Shown: positions 45,566 through 58,577 of the stretch, in pieces
Numbering within the stretch: position 1 is the stretch's first letter
Layout: each line of letters opens with the position of its first letter
Notes under the pieces: generated by a model
Database searches by the model: none
What the model saw: the letters and a program-made list of their open reading frames with translations, nothing else
Told to the model about the DNA's origin: nothing
From: Chamaea fasciata
Taxonomy: Eukaryota > Chordata > Aves > Passeriformes > Sylviidae
Direction of reading: 5' to 3'
Assembly: GCA_029207755.1 (NCBI GenBank)
Contig: JARCOQ010000080.1
Location: forward strand, 1-64,000
Length of the DNA stretch: 64,000 nucleotides
Made by a program: the position numbers and the translations under genes

Positions 45566-48500
45566 CAGAGAAGTTGTGTGTGTGTGTGTGGGGAAACAGG
45601 ATGTTCTGCCCAGGCTGGCAGAGCATCTCTATATATGTTCATTGTTGAACCAGAAATAATGATAACACTTAAATGACAGGTACTGTGGGTGATAAAAATG
45701 AATGGTTTGGTAAATGGGGGAGATGACAGCGTTAGGCAGAATAACTGGGCCATTTAGTGAGGTGTGCTAATACAGACCGGTGTATTATTACTCAGTGCAC
45801 TTTTTGTGAGCAGGGGCATTCTTGGGTTACAAGGCTCTTTCTGACCAAAGCTTCAAAATTTATTGTGACTATTCGGTGTGACTCTTTGCGGACAAAACCC
45901 GAATGATGATAAATTCATAGGAAAAGTAGAATTTAGTTGTAGCAGAGGGGCATTTGATACTAATACTGGTGATATCCCACTTGAATGGTCCATTCAGTGT
46001 GAAAGGATTTTGAAAAGAAGAGGAAGAGTATCAAGCAGAGGGAGGAAATAGTGCAGAAATGGGGGAAATGTGCTCTACTGAGAGCACATCTACAACAGTG
46101 ACAAGGTAGGAGTCTGGATTTGCTTTATTTTGGTGTTGTTGTCTTCCCCAAGTTTGTGGATAAAATTCTAGGGAATGCATGATGTACTTTCTTTTACATC
46201 CTATGTATTGAGATAAGATGGAAATCCAGTGTACAAATGGAACTGCACTTTGGAGAGGCTGGAAATGTTGGGCTAAATTGGAGCCTGTATTTGTCATTAA
46301 CTTTCAGCTGTGAGAAACAACACTTGTGGTAGAGATGCAGTAAATGGTTTTCAGGTAAATGTGGCTATTATTTAGGGAAATTGTAAAATATTGATATGCA
46401 TGTCGTTTGGATTGAAATTGGAAAGAAATGGTTTATGAAGTAGATCAGATCTTGGGAGGAAATGCAGATGATTCTCTTAGCTAAATCAGAGAGGGTTGGC
46501 AGCAGAATGAAGTGGATGGGATTTTGGTTGAATTTTTATCACTGGTAGCAATGGCAGCCTGTGTCTGTGGTACTGCTAATAGGGGTAATCCTATTGCTGG
46601 GTTCTGCATCTGTTTCCCAGGAGAAAGCAGTGGTGGGAATGTTTGGGTGCCAGGCTTTTGCCATGCTCATAACGGGTTGACGTCCATGGAGTGTTGGGGG
46701 CGCCAGGCGGTTGCTGTGGCCCCAGTGGGCTCCTGGAGTGTTTGGGGTCAGTGTGCAGTGCTGGGCACGGCCCTGGGCAGAGCAGCCTTGTGCCTGAGGG
46801 CAGGGGAAGGCCTCAGGAGGCTCTGGAGGATCAGCTGTGCCAGGGAAGCCCTCCTGCCAGCAGGGAAGCCCTCCTGCCAGCAGGCCTGTGGTGGTGGCTG
46901 AGTTACTTGCACCCTGTGACCCAACCAGAATGCTCAACTTTTAACTTGCTGTCAGGCCTTCAAACAAGATTTCCCTTCTTTCTAGATGATGCTGAAATAT
47001 TGTCCAAATGCGGTAAGCTGTGTCTGTGTTAGAATATCCTCCTTTCCTCATTGTTTGACCCATGTTATTTTTAGTGCAATAGCATTGTATCTGTCCAAAA
47101 GAGTGTTCTAGAAAGAAGTTGCTGTCATGGTGCAATGCAGTTTCTAAATGACATTGCAGGTATTTGAGACATGTTCTGGTACTAATGACAGCTTTTTTCC
47201 TGAAATGATTTCTTTAGGGTTCTTGTAGGTGGAAATGAGTGTTCTTTCAGCTTGAATGAAATGTTCTCGAAAGATGGTGTTGGGCCTAGACAGGCTTGAC
47301 TTGTGTCATGAGGTCATTCAGGGCTCAGATGCACTGCAAGTGTTTGCATTTGTCATTTTCCACTTAATTTCTGAGCCACAGAATAGGCTGGTTTAAAGAG
47401 CTTTAAGCAACAAATGTTGAAGAGACTTACAGATTTATTTTGCCTTATGTCTGTGATTGCGTGCAATGATCAGGTTCTGGTCCTTAACCCCCAGGAGAAA
47501 TGCCATGTCTGTAAATGCACGGTGAGATCAGGCCAGACTTGCTGGTGACAGGGCTCTGCAAGTTGTCCTTGTGGGCTGAATCTGAGTTTTAATTGTGTTC
47601 TGGACAGAAGGGCCGTCGATTGCTGCGCCGTGTTTTGGATGCGTGCAAAGCAGCAGGGAAGTTGGAGCTTGAGCAGGAGGACGCTGAGGTGGTTTTGTCG
47701 GAGCACCGGGGGCTCAGTGGGAGGTGTGCGAGACGTGAGGCAATTTGCAGGCAGCCTTTGGGGTGCTGGCTGTGCCGCTGCCGTCGGTAGTGCGGGAGCA
47801 GCCATGGGGTGTCAGCATTGCCCCACGTTCCCGCTGTGTGTCCCCGAGGCCGCCGCCACTGTCCTGGCACACTGTGCTGGCATTTCCAGAGTGCCAGCAA
47901 GGGTGCTGGGCTTGCTGCAAAGTCCTGTGCTTGCCGTGTGCATGTAGATGATGTTTTCAAATGAATTTTAGCTCGAAAAAGGGAATTTTCAAAACGGGAA
48001 TGAGGGACAGAGTAGAAAATGGAGATTTTCTGGAAATGTTTTTGCTAATGTAGCTCCAACTCCCTGTGTGGGATAACCCTGTTGTAGACTGCACCTTTTT
48101 GGATCCTTTCAGAGACGCCTGTCTGGGTGATGTTGTCATTCCAGGGCTGGTGCTCTGGGATGTGAGATGTGTCCTTTGTGTCATTGTTATAGCTTTTCCC
48201 AACCACAGCTGGAGTGTTGGGAGTGTTCACTCTCTCTGTTTCCCTGGGTTTGGGATCTTGGGGCCTGTGCTGTCCCTCTGGAAGAAACCTGTTATAATCC
48301 CTCTATGAAATTGAGATAGGAAGGTACATAAGAGTTAAAATCTCTTTTAAGAGTGGTGTATTACAAGTGCAAGATTTTGTTTGAGGAAAACATTCCCTAA
48401 ACCTAAAAGAATAACTAAAGAAGGAGATATTTTAAAAAGGAATTGAAACTATTAATCAATCTTAAGAATGGAATGGATGATTTGATCTGAGGTTCACATC

Positions 48501-48818
48501 TTACAGACTGCTTGTCATGTGGCTCCAGAGGGTTTTGTGTTTTGGTTGTTTTTTTCTTTGAATAATCTGGTTCAAGCATAATTGCAACTAGAAAATCAAA
48601 TGCTTTTCAATTGGTCCTGATGCCATGTCAGTGGTGTTTGGTTTAGAAGCTCTCTGTAGCACTGCCCTTTATCAGCTGATGAATTGCAGAAATAGGAGCC
48701 GTATTTCATCTTGCTAAGAGAAAGCATTTTAATAGTGCTGTGGATACGGGGGTAAATTGCAATAATTGAAGATTAAAAAACTATTTTCCAAGTGTTCCTA
48801 GAGCTTAAATAGAGAGCT
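45566..48818 (+). repeat. Unit copy 15
   Basis: 3,253 bp. Opens the most uniform part of the array: F patch, GATGAT at the start of segment B, GTGTGCGAG after D, and CCGTATTTCATC tail. Keeps AAATTCATAGG near 45912, where its neighbours have AAATGCATAGG. Segments: B 46986, C 47495, D 47608, E 48113 (starts). Confidence 0.95.
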
Positions 48819-51800
48819 CAGAGAAGTTGTGTGTGTGTGTGTGGGGAAACAGGATGTTCTGCCCAGGCTGGCAGAGCATCTCTATATATGTTCATTGTTG
48901 AACCAGAACTAATGATAACACTTAAATGACAGGTACTGTGGGTGATAAAAATGAATGGTTTGGTAAATGGGGGAGATGACAGCGTTAGGCAGAATAACTG
49001 GGCCATTTAGTGAGGTGTGCTAATACAGACCGGTGTATTATTACTCAGTGCACTTTTTGTGAGCAGGGGCATTCTTGGGTTACAAGGCTCTTTCTGACCA
49101 AAGCTTCAAAATTTATTGTGACTATTCGGTGTGACTCTTTGCGGACAAAACCCGAATGATGATAAATGCATAGGAAAAGTAGAATTTAGTTGTAGCAGAG
49201 GGGCATTTGATACTAATACTGGTGATATCCCACTTGAATGGTCCATTCAGTGTGAAAGGATTTTGAAAAGAAGAGGAAGAGTATCAAGCAGAGGGAGGAA
49301 ATAGTGCAGAAATGGGGGAAATGTGCTCTACTGAGAGCACATCTACAACAGTGACAAGGTAGGAGTCTGGATTTGCTTTATTTTGGTGTTGTTGTCTTCC
49401 CCAAGTTTGTGGATAAAATTCTAGGGAATGCATGATGTACTTTCTTTTACATCCTATGTATTGAGATAAGATGGAAATCCAGTGTACAAATGGAACTGCA
49501 CTTTGGAGAGGCTGGAAATGTTGGGCTAAATTGGAGCCTGTATTTGTCATTAACTTTCAGCTGTGAGAAACAACACTTGTGGTAGAGATGCAGTAAATGG
49601 TTTTCAGGTAAATGTGGCTATTATTTAGGGAAATTGTAAAATATTGATATGCATGTCGTTTGGATTGAAATTGGAAAGAAATGGTTTATGAAGTAGATCA
49701 GATCTTGGGAGGAAATGCAGATGATTCTCTTAGCTAAATCAGAGAGGGTTGGCAGCAGAATGAAGTGGATGGGATTTTGGTTGAATTTTTATCACTGGTA
49801 GCAATGGCAGCCTGTGTCTGTGGTACTGCTAATAGGGGTAATCCTATTGCTGGGTTCTGCATCTGTTTCCCAGGAGAAAGCAGTGGTGGGAATGTTTGGG
49901 TGCCAGGCTTTTGCCATGCTCATAACGGGTTGACGTCCATGGAGTGTTGGGGGCGCCAGGCGGTTGCTGTGGCCCCAGTGGGCTCCTGGAGTGTTTGGGG
50001 TCAGTGTGCAGTGCTGGGCACGGCCCTGGGCAGAGCAGCCTTGTGCCTGAGGGCAGGGGAAGGCCTCAGGAGGCTCTGGAGGATCAGCTGTGCCAGGGAA
50101 GCCCTCCTGCCAGCAGGGAAGCCCTCCTGCCAGCAGGCCTGTGGTGGTGGCTGAGTTACTTGCACCCTGTGACCCAACCAGAATGCTCAACTTTTAACTT
50201 GCTGTCAGGCCTTCAAACAAGATTTCCCTTCTTTCTAGATGATGCTGAAATATTGTCCAAATGCGGTAAGCTGTGTCTGTGTTAGAATATCCTCCTTTCC
50301 TCATTGTTTGACCCATGTTATTTTTAGTGCAATAGCATTGTATCTGTCCAAAAGAGTGTTCTAGAAAGAAGTTGCTGTCATGGTGCAATGTAGTTTCTAA
50401 ATGACATTGCAGGTATTTGAGACATGTTCTGGTACTAATGACAGCTTTTTTCCTGAAATGATTTCTTTAGGGTTCTTGTAGGTGGAAATGAGTGTTCTTT
50501 CAGCTTGAATGAAATGTTCTCAAAAGATGGTGTTGGGCCTAGACAGGCTTGACTTGTGTCATGAGGTCATTCAGGGCTCAGATGCACTGCAAGTGTTTGC
50601 ATTTGTCATTTTCCACTTAATTTCTGAGCCACAGAATAGGCTGGTTTAAAGAGCTTTAAGCAACAAATGTTGAAGAGACTTACAGATTTATTTTGCCTTA
50701 TGTCTGTGATTGCGTGCAATGATCAGGTTCTGGTCCTTAACCCCCAGGAGAAATGCCATGTCTGTAAATGCACGGTGAGATCAGGCCAGACTTGCTGGTG
50801 ACAGGGCTCTGCAAGTTGTCCTTGTGGGCTGAATCTGAGTTTTAATTGTGTTCTGGACAGAAGGGCCGTCGATTGCTGCGCCGTGTTTTGGATGCGTGCA
50901 AAGCAGCAGGGAAGTTGGAGCTTGAGCAGGAGGACGCTGAGGTGGTTTTGTCGGAGCACCGGGGGCTCAGTGGGAGGTGTGCGAGACGTGAGGCAATTTG
51001 CAGGCAGCCTTTGGGGTGCTGGCTGTGCCGCTGCCGTCGGTAGTGCGGGAGCAGCCATGGGGTGTCAGCATTGCCCCACGTTCCCGCTGTGTGTCCCCGA
51101 GGCCGCCGCCACTGTCCTGGCACACTGTGCTGGCATTTCCAGAGTGCCAGCAAGGGTGCTGGGCTTGCTGCAAAGTCCTGTGCTTGCCGTGTGCATGTAG
51201 ATGATGTTTTCAAATGAATTTTAGCTCGAAAAAGGGAATTTTCAAAACGGGAATGAGGGACAGAGTAGAAAATGGAGATTTTCTGGAAATGTTTTTGCTA
51301 ATGTAGCTCCAACTCCCTGTGTGGGATAACCCTGTTGTAGACTGCACCTTTTTGGATCCTTTCAGAGACGCCTGTCTGGGTGATGTTGTCATTCCAGGGC
51401 TGGTGCTCTGGGATGTGAGATGTGTCCTTTGTGTCATTGTTATAGCTTTTCCCAACCACAGCTGGAGTGTTGGGAGTGTTCACTCTCTCTGTTTCCCTGG
51501 GTTTGGGATCTTGGGGCCTGTGCTGTCCCTCTGGAAGAAACCTGTTATAATCCCTCTATGAAATTGAGATAGGAAGGTACATAAGAGTTAAAATCTCTTT
51601 TAAGAGTGGTGTATTACAAGTGCAAGATTTTGTTTGAGGAAAACATTCCCTAAACCTAAAAGAATAACTAAAGAAGGAGATATTTTAAAAAGGAATTGAA
51701 ACTATTAATCAATCTTAAGAATGGAATGGATGATTTGATCTGAGGTTCACATCTTACAGACTGCTTGTCATGTGGCTCCAGAGGGTTTTGTGTTTTGGTT

Positions 51801-52071
51801 GTTTTTTTCTTTGAATAATCTGGTTCAAGCATAATTGCAACTAGAAAATCAAATGCTTTTCAATTGGTCCTGATGCCATGTCAGTGGTGTTTGGTTTAGA
51901 AGCTCTCTGTAGCACTGCCCTTTATCAGCTGATGAATTGCAGAAATAGGAGCCGTATTTCATCTTGCTAAGAGAAAGCATTTTAATAGTGCTGTGGATAC
52001 GGGGGTAAATTGCAATAATTGAAGATTAAAAAACTATTTTCCAAGTGTTCCTAGAGCTTAAATAGAGAGCT
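48819..52071 (+). repeat. Unit copy 16
   Basis: 3,253 bp, apparently the same as copy 17 at every diagnostic position checked. Segments: B 50239, C 50748, D 50861, E 51366 (starts). Confidence 0.95.
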
Positions 52072-55000
52072 CAGAGAAGTTGTGTGTGTGTGTGTGGGGA
52101 AACAGGATGTTCTGCCCAGGCTGGCAGAGCATCTCTATATATGTTCATTGTTGAACCAGAACTAATGATAACACTTAAATGACAGGTACTGTGGGTGATA
52201 AAAATGAATGGTTTGGTAAATGGGGGAGATGACAGCGTTAGGCAGAATAACTGGGCCATTTAGTGAGGTGTGCTAATACAGACCGGTGTATTATTACTCA
52301 GTGCACTTTTTGTGAGCAGGGGCATTCTTGGGTTACAAGGCTCTTTCTGACCAAAGCTTCAAAATTTATTGTGACTATTCGGTGTGACTCTTTGCGGACA
52401 AAACCCGAATGATGATAAATGCATAGGAAAAGTAGAATTTAGTTGTAGCAGAGGGGCATTTGATACTAATACTGGTGATATCCCACTTGAATGGTCCATT
52501 CAGTGTGAAAGGATTTTGAAAAGAAGAGGAAGAGTATCAAGCAGAGGGAGGAAATAGTGCAGAAATGGGGGAAATGTGCTCTACTGAGAGCACATCTACA
52601 ACAGTGACAAGGTAGGAGTCTGGATTTGCTTTATTTTGGTGTTGTTGTCTTCCCCAAGTTTGTGGATAAAATTCTAGGGAATGCATGATGTACTTTCTTT
52701 TACATCCTATGTATTGAGATAAGATGGAAATCCAGTGTACAAATGGAACTGCACTTTGGAGAGGCTGGAAATGTTGGGCTAAATTGGAGCCTGTATTTGT
52801 CATTAACTTTCAGCTGTGAGAAACAACACTTGTGGTAGAGATGCAGTAAATGGTTTTCAGGTAAATGTGGCTATTATTTAGGGAAATTGTAAAATATTGA
52901 TATGCATGTCGTTTGGATTGAAATTGGAAAGAAATGGTTTATGAAGTAGATCAGATCTTGGGAGGAAATGCAGATGATTCTCTTAGCTAAATCAGAGAGG
53001 GTTGGCAGCAGAATGAAGTGGATGGGATTTTGGTTGAATTTTTATCACTGGTAGCAATGGCAGCCTGTGTCTGTGGTACTGCTAATAGGGGTAATCCTAT
53101 TGCTGGGTTCTGCATCTGTTTCCCAGGAGAAAGCAGTGGTGGGAATGTTTGGGTGCCAGGCTTTTGCCATGCTCATAACGGGTTGACGTCCATGGAGTGT
53201 TGGGGGCGCCAGGCGGTTGCTGTGGCCCCAGTGGGCTCCTGGAGTGTTTGGGGTCAGTGTGCAGTGCTGGGCACGGCCCTGGGCAGAGCAGCCTTGTGCC
53301 TGAGGGCAGGGGAAGGCCTCAGGAGGCTCTGGAGGATCAGCTGTGCCAGGGAAGCCCTCCTGCCAGCAGGGAAGCCCTCCTGCCAGCAGGCCTGTGGTGG
53401 TGGCTGAGTTACTTGCACCCTGTGACCCAACCAGAATGCTCAACTTTTAACTTGCTGTCAGGCCTTCAAACAAGATTTCCCTTCTTTCTAGATGATGCTG
53501 AAATATTGTCCAAATGCGGTAAGCTGTGTCTGTGTTAGAATATCCTCCTTTCCTCATTGTTTGACCCATGTTATTTTTAGTGCAATAGCATTGTATCTGT
53601 CCAAAAGAGTGTTCTAGAAAGAAGTTGCTGTCATGGTGCAATGTAGTTTCTAAATGACATTGCAGGTATTTGAGACATGTTCTGGTACTAATGACAGCTT
53701 TTTTCCTGAAATGATTTCTTTAGGGTTCTTGTAGGTGGAAATGAGTGTTCTTTCAGCTTGAATGAAATGTTCTCAAAAGATGGTGTTGGGCCTAGACAGG
53801 CTTGACTTGTGTCATGAGGTCATTCAGGGCTCAGATGCACTGCAAGTGTTTGCATTTGTCATTTTCCACTTAATTTCTGAGCCACAGAATAGGCTGGTTT
53901 AAAGAGCTTTAAGCAACAAATGTTGAAGAGACTTACAGATTTATTTTGCCTTATGTCTGTGATTGCGTGCAATGATCAGGTTCTGGTCCTTAACCCCCAG
54001 GAGAAATGCCATGTCTGTAAATGCACGGTGAGATCAGGCCAGACTTGCTGGTGACAGGGCTCTGCAAGTTGTCCTTGTGGGCTGAATCTGAGTTTTAATT
54101 GTGTTCTGGACAGAAGGGCCGTCGATTGCTGCGCCGTGTTTTGGATGCGTGCAAAGCAGCAGGGAAGTTGGAGCTTGAGCAGGAGGACGCTGAGGTGGTT
54201 TTGTCGGAGCACCGGGGGCTCAGTGGGAGGTGTGCGAGACGTGAGGCAATTTGCAGGCAGCCTTTGGGGTGCTGGCTGTGCCGCTGCCGTCGGTAGTGCG
54301 GGAGCAGCCATGGGGTGTCAGCATTGCCCCACGTTCCCGCTGTGTGTCCCCGAGGCCGCCGCCACTGTCCTGGCACACTGTGCTGGCATTTCCAGAGTGC
54401 CAGCAAGGGTGCTGGGCTTGCTGCAAAGTCCTGTGCTTGCCGTGTGCATGTAGATGATGTTTTCAAATGAATTTTAGCTCGAAAAAGGGAATTTTCAAAA
54501 CGGGAATGAGGGACAGAGTAGAAAATGGAGATTTTCTGGAAATGTTTTTGCTAATGTAGCTCCAACTCCCTGTGTGGGATAACCCTGTTGTAGACTGCAC
54601 CTTTTTGGATCCTTTCAGAGACGCCTGTCTGGGTGATGTTGTCATTCCAGGGCTGGTGCTCTGGGATGTGAGATGTGTCCTTTGTGTCATTGTTATAGCT
54701 TTTCCCAACCACAGCTGGAGTGTTGGGAGTGTTCACTCTCTCTGTTTCCCTGGGTTTGGGATCTTGGGGCCTGTGCTGTCCCTCTGGAAGAAACCTGTTA
54801 TAATCCCTCTATGAAATTGAGATAGGAAGGTACATAAGAGTTAAAATCTCTTTTAAGAGTGGTGTATTACAAGTGCAAGATTTTGTTTGAGGAAAACATT
54901 CCCTAAACCTAAAAGAATAACTAAAGAAGGAGATATTTTAAAAAGGAATTGAAACTATTAATCAATCTTAAGAATGGAATGGATGATTTGATCTGAGGTT

Positions 55001-55324
55001 CACATCTTACAGACTGCTTGTCATGTGGCTCCAGAGGGTTTTGTGTTTTGGTTGTTTTTTTCTTTGAATAATCTGGTTCAAGCATAATTGCAACTAGAAA
55101 ATCAAATGCTTTTCAATTGGTCCTGATGCCATGTCAGTGGTGTTTGGTTTAGAAGCTCTCTGTAGCACTGCCCTTTATCAGCTGATGAATTGCAGAAATA
55201 GGAGCCGTATTTCATCTTGCTAAGAGAAAGCATTTTAATAGTGCTGTGGATACGGGGGTAAATTGCAATAATTGAAGATTAAAAAACTATTTTCCAAGTG
55301 TTCCTAGAGCTTAAATAGAGAGCT
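52072..55324 (+). repeat. Unit copy 17
   Basis: 3,253 bp, almost indistinguishable from copies 16 and 19. Segments: B 53492, C 54001, D 54114, E 54619 (starts). Confidence 0.95.
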
Positions 55325-58300
55325 CAGAGAAGTTGTGTGTGTGTGTGTGGGGAAACAGGATGTTCTGCCCAGGCTGGCAGAGCATCTCTATATATGTTCA
55401 TTGTTGAACCAGAACTAATGATAACACTTAAATGACAGGTACTGTGGGTGATAAAAATGAATGGTTTGGTAAATGGGGGAGATGACAGCGTTAGGCAGAA
55501 TAACTGGGCCATTTAGTGAGGTGTGCTAATACAGACCGGTGTATTATTACTCAGTGCACTTTTTGTGAGCAGGGGCATTCTTGGGTTACAAGGCTCTTTC
55601 TGACCAAAGCTTCAAAATTTATTGTGACTATTCGGTGTGACTCTTTGCGGACAAAACCCGAATGATGATAAATGCATAGGAAAAGTAGAATTTAGTTGTA
55701 GCAGAGGGGCATTTGATACTAATACTGGTGATATCCCACTTGAATGGTCCATTCAGTGTGAAAGGATTTTGAAAAGAAGAGGAAGAGTATCAAGCAGAGG
55801 GAGGAAATAGTGCAGAAATGGGGGAAATGTGCTCTACTGAGAGCACATCTACAACAGTGACAAGGTAGGAGTCTGGATTTGCTTTATTTTGGTGTTGTTG
55901 TCTTCCCCAAGTTTGTGGATAAAATTCTAGGGAATGCATGATGTACTTTCTTTTACATCCTATGTATTGAGATAAGATGGAAATCCAGTGTACAAATGGA
56001 ACTGCACTTTGGAGAGGCTGGAAATGTTGGGCTAAATTGGAGCCTGTATTTGTCATTAACTTTCAGCTGTGAGAAACAACACTTGTGGTAGAGATGCAGT
56101 AAATGGTTTTCAGGTAAATGTGGCTATTATTTAGGGAAATTGTAAAATATTGATATGCATGTCGTTTGGATTGAAATTGGAAAGAAATGGTTTATGAAGT
56201 AGATCAGATCTTGGGAGGAAATGCAGATGATTCTCTTAGCTAAATCAGAGAGGGTTGGCAGCAGAATGAAGTGGATGGGATTTTGGTTGAATTTTTATCA
56301 CTGGTAGCAATGGCAGCCTGTGTCTGTGGTACTGCTAATAGGGGTAATCCTATTGCTGGGTTCTGCATCTGTTTCCCAGGAGAAAGCAGTGGTGGGAATG
56401 TTTGGGTGCCAGGCTTTTGCCATGCTCATAACGGGTTGACGTCCATGGAGTGTTGGGGGCGCCAGGCGGTTGCTGTGGCCCCAGTGGGCTCCTGGAGTGT
56501 TTGGGGTCAGTGTGCAGTGCTGGGCACGGCCCTGGGCAGAGCAGCCTTGTGCCTGAGGGCAGGGGAAGGCCTCAGGAGGCTCTGGAGGATCAGCTGTGCC
56601 AGGGAAGCCCTCCTGCCAGCAGGGAAGCCCTCCTGCCAGCAGGCCTGTGGTGGTGGCTGAGTTACTTGCACCCTGTGACCCAACCAGAATGCTCAACTTT
56701 TAACTTGCTGTCAGGCCTTCAAACAAGATTTCCCTTCTTTCTAGATGATGCTGAAATATTGTCCAAATGCGGTAAGCTGTGTCTGTGTTAGAATATCCTC
56801 CTTTCCTCATTGTTTGACCCATGTTATTTTTAGTGCAATAGCATTGTATCTGTCCAAAAGAGTGTTCTAGAAAGAAGTTGCTGTCATGGTGCAATGTAGT
56901 TTCTAAATGACATTGCAGGTATTTGAGACATGTTCTGGTACTAATGACAGCTTTTTTCCTGAAATGATTTCTTTAGGGTTCTTGTAGGTGGAAATGAGTG
57001 TTCTTTCAGCTTGAATGAAATGTTCTCAAAAGATGGTGTTGGGCCTAGACAGGCTTGACTTGTGTCATGAGGTCATTCAGGGCTCAGATGCACTGCAAGT
57101 GTTTGCATTTGTCATTTTCCACTTAATTTCTGAGCCACAGAATAGGCTGGTTTAAAGAGCTTTAAGCAACAAATGTTGAAGAGACTTACAGATTTATTTT
57201 GCCTTATGTCTGTGATTGCGTGCAATGATCAGGTTCTGGTCCTTAACCCCCAGGAGAAATGCCATGTCTGTAAATGCACGGTGAGATCAGGCCAGACTTG
57301 CTGGTGACAGGGCTCTGCAAGTTGTCCTTGTGGGCTGAATCTGAGTTTTAATTGTGTTCTGGACAGAAGGGCCGTCGATTGCTGCGCCGTGTTTTGGATG
57401 CGTGCAAAGCAGCAGGGAAGTTGGAGCTTGAGCAGGAGGACGCTGAGGTGGTTTTGTCGGAGCACCGGGGGCTCAGTGGGAGGTGTGCGAGACGTGAGGC
57501 AATTTGCAGGCAGCCTTTGGGGTGCTGGCTGTGCCGCTGCCGTCGGTAGTGCGGGAGCAGCCATGGGGTGTCAGCATTGCCCCACGTTCCCGCTGCGTGT
57601 CCCCGAGGCCGCCGCCACTGTCCTGGCACACTGTGCTGGCATTTCCAGAGTGCCAGCAAGGGTGCTGGGCTTGCTGCAAAGTCCTGTGCTTGCCGTGTGC
57701 ATGTAGATGATGTTTTCAAATGAATTTTAGCTCGAAAAAGGGAATTTTCAAAACGGGAATGAGGGACAGAGTAGAAAATGGAGATTTTCTGGAAATGTTT
57801 TTGCTAATGTAGCTCCAACTCCCTGTGTGGGATAACCCTGTTGTAGACTGCACCTTTTTGGATCCTTTCAGAGACGCCTGTCTGGGTGATGTTGTCATTC
57901 CAGGGCTGGTGCTCTGGGATGTGAGATGTGTCCTTTGTGTCATTGTTATAGCTTTTCCCAACCACAGCTGGAGTGTTGGGAGTGTTCACTCTCTCTGTTT
58001 CCCTGGGTTTGGGATCTTGGGGCCTGTGCTGTCCCTCTGGAAGAAACCTGTTATAATCCCTCTATGAAATTGAGATAGGAAGGTACATAAGAGTTAAAAT
58101 CTCTTTTAAGAGTGGTGTATTACAAGTGCAAGATTTTGTTTGAGGAAAACATTCCCTAAACCTAAAAGAATAACTAAAGAAGGAGATATTTTAAAAAGGA
58201 ATTGAAACTATTAATCAATCTTAAGAATGGAATGGATGATTTGATCTGAGGTTCATATCTTACAGACTGCTTGTCATGTGGCTCCAGAGGGTTTTGTGTT

Positions 58301-58577
58301 TTGGTTGTTTTTTTCTTTGAATAATCTGGTTCAAGCATAATTGCAACTAGAAAATCAAATGCTTTTCAATTGGTCCTGATGCCATGTCAGTGGTGTTTGG
58401 TTTAGAAGCTCTCTGTAGCACTGCCCTTTATCAGCTGATGAATTGCAGAAATAGGAGCAGTATTTCATGTTGCTAAGAGAAAGCATTTTAATAGTGCTGT
58501 GGATACGGGGGTAAATTGCAATAATTGAAGATTAAAAAACTATTTTCCAAGTGTTCCTAGAGCTTAAATAGAGAGCT
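55325..58577 (+). repeat. Unit copy 18
   Basis: 3,253 bp. As copy 17, but with CGCTGCGTG instead of CGCTGTGTG near 57590, TTCATATC near 58253 and the AGCAGTATTTCATG tail, so its 3' half has a different source from copies 16, 17 and 19. Segments: B 56745, C 57254, D 57367, E 57872 (starts). Confidence 0.95.
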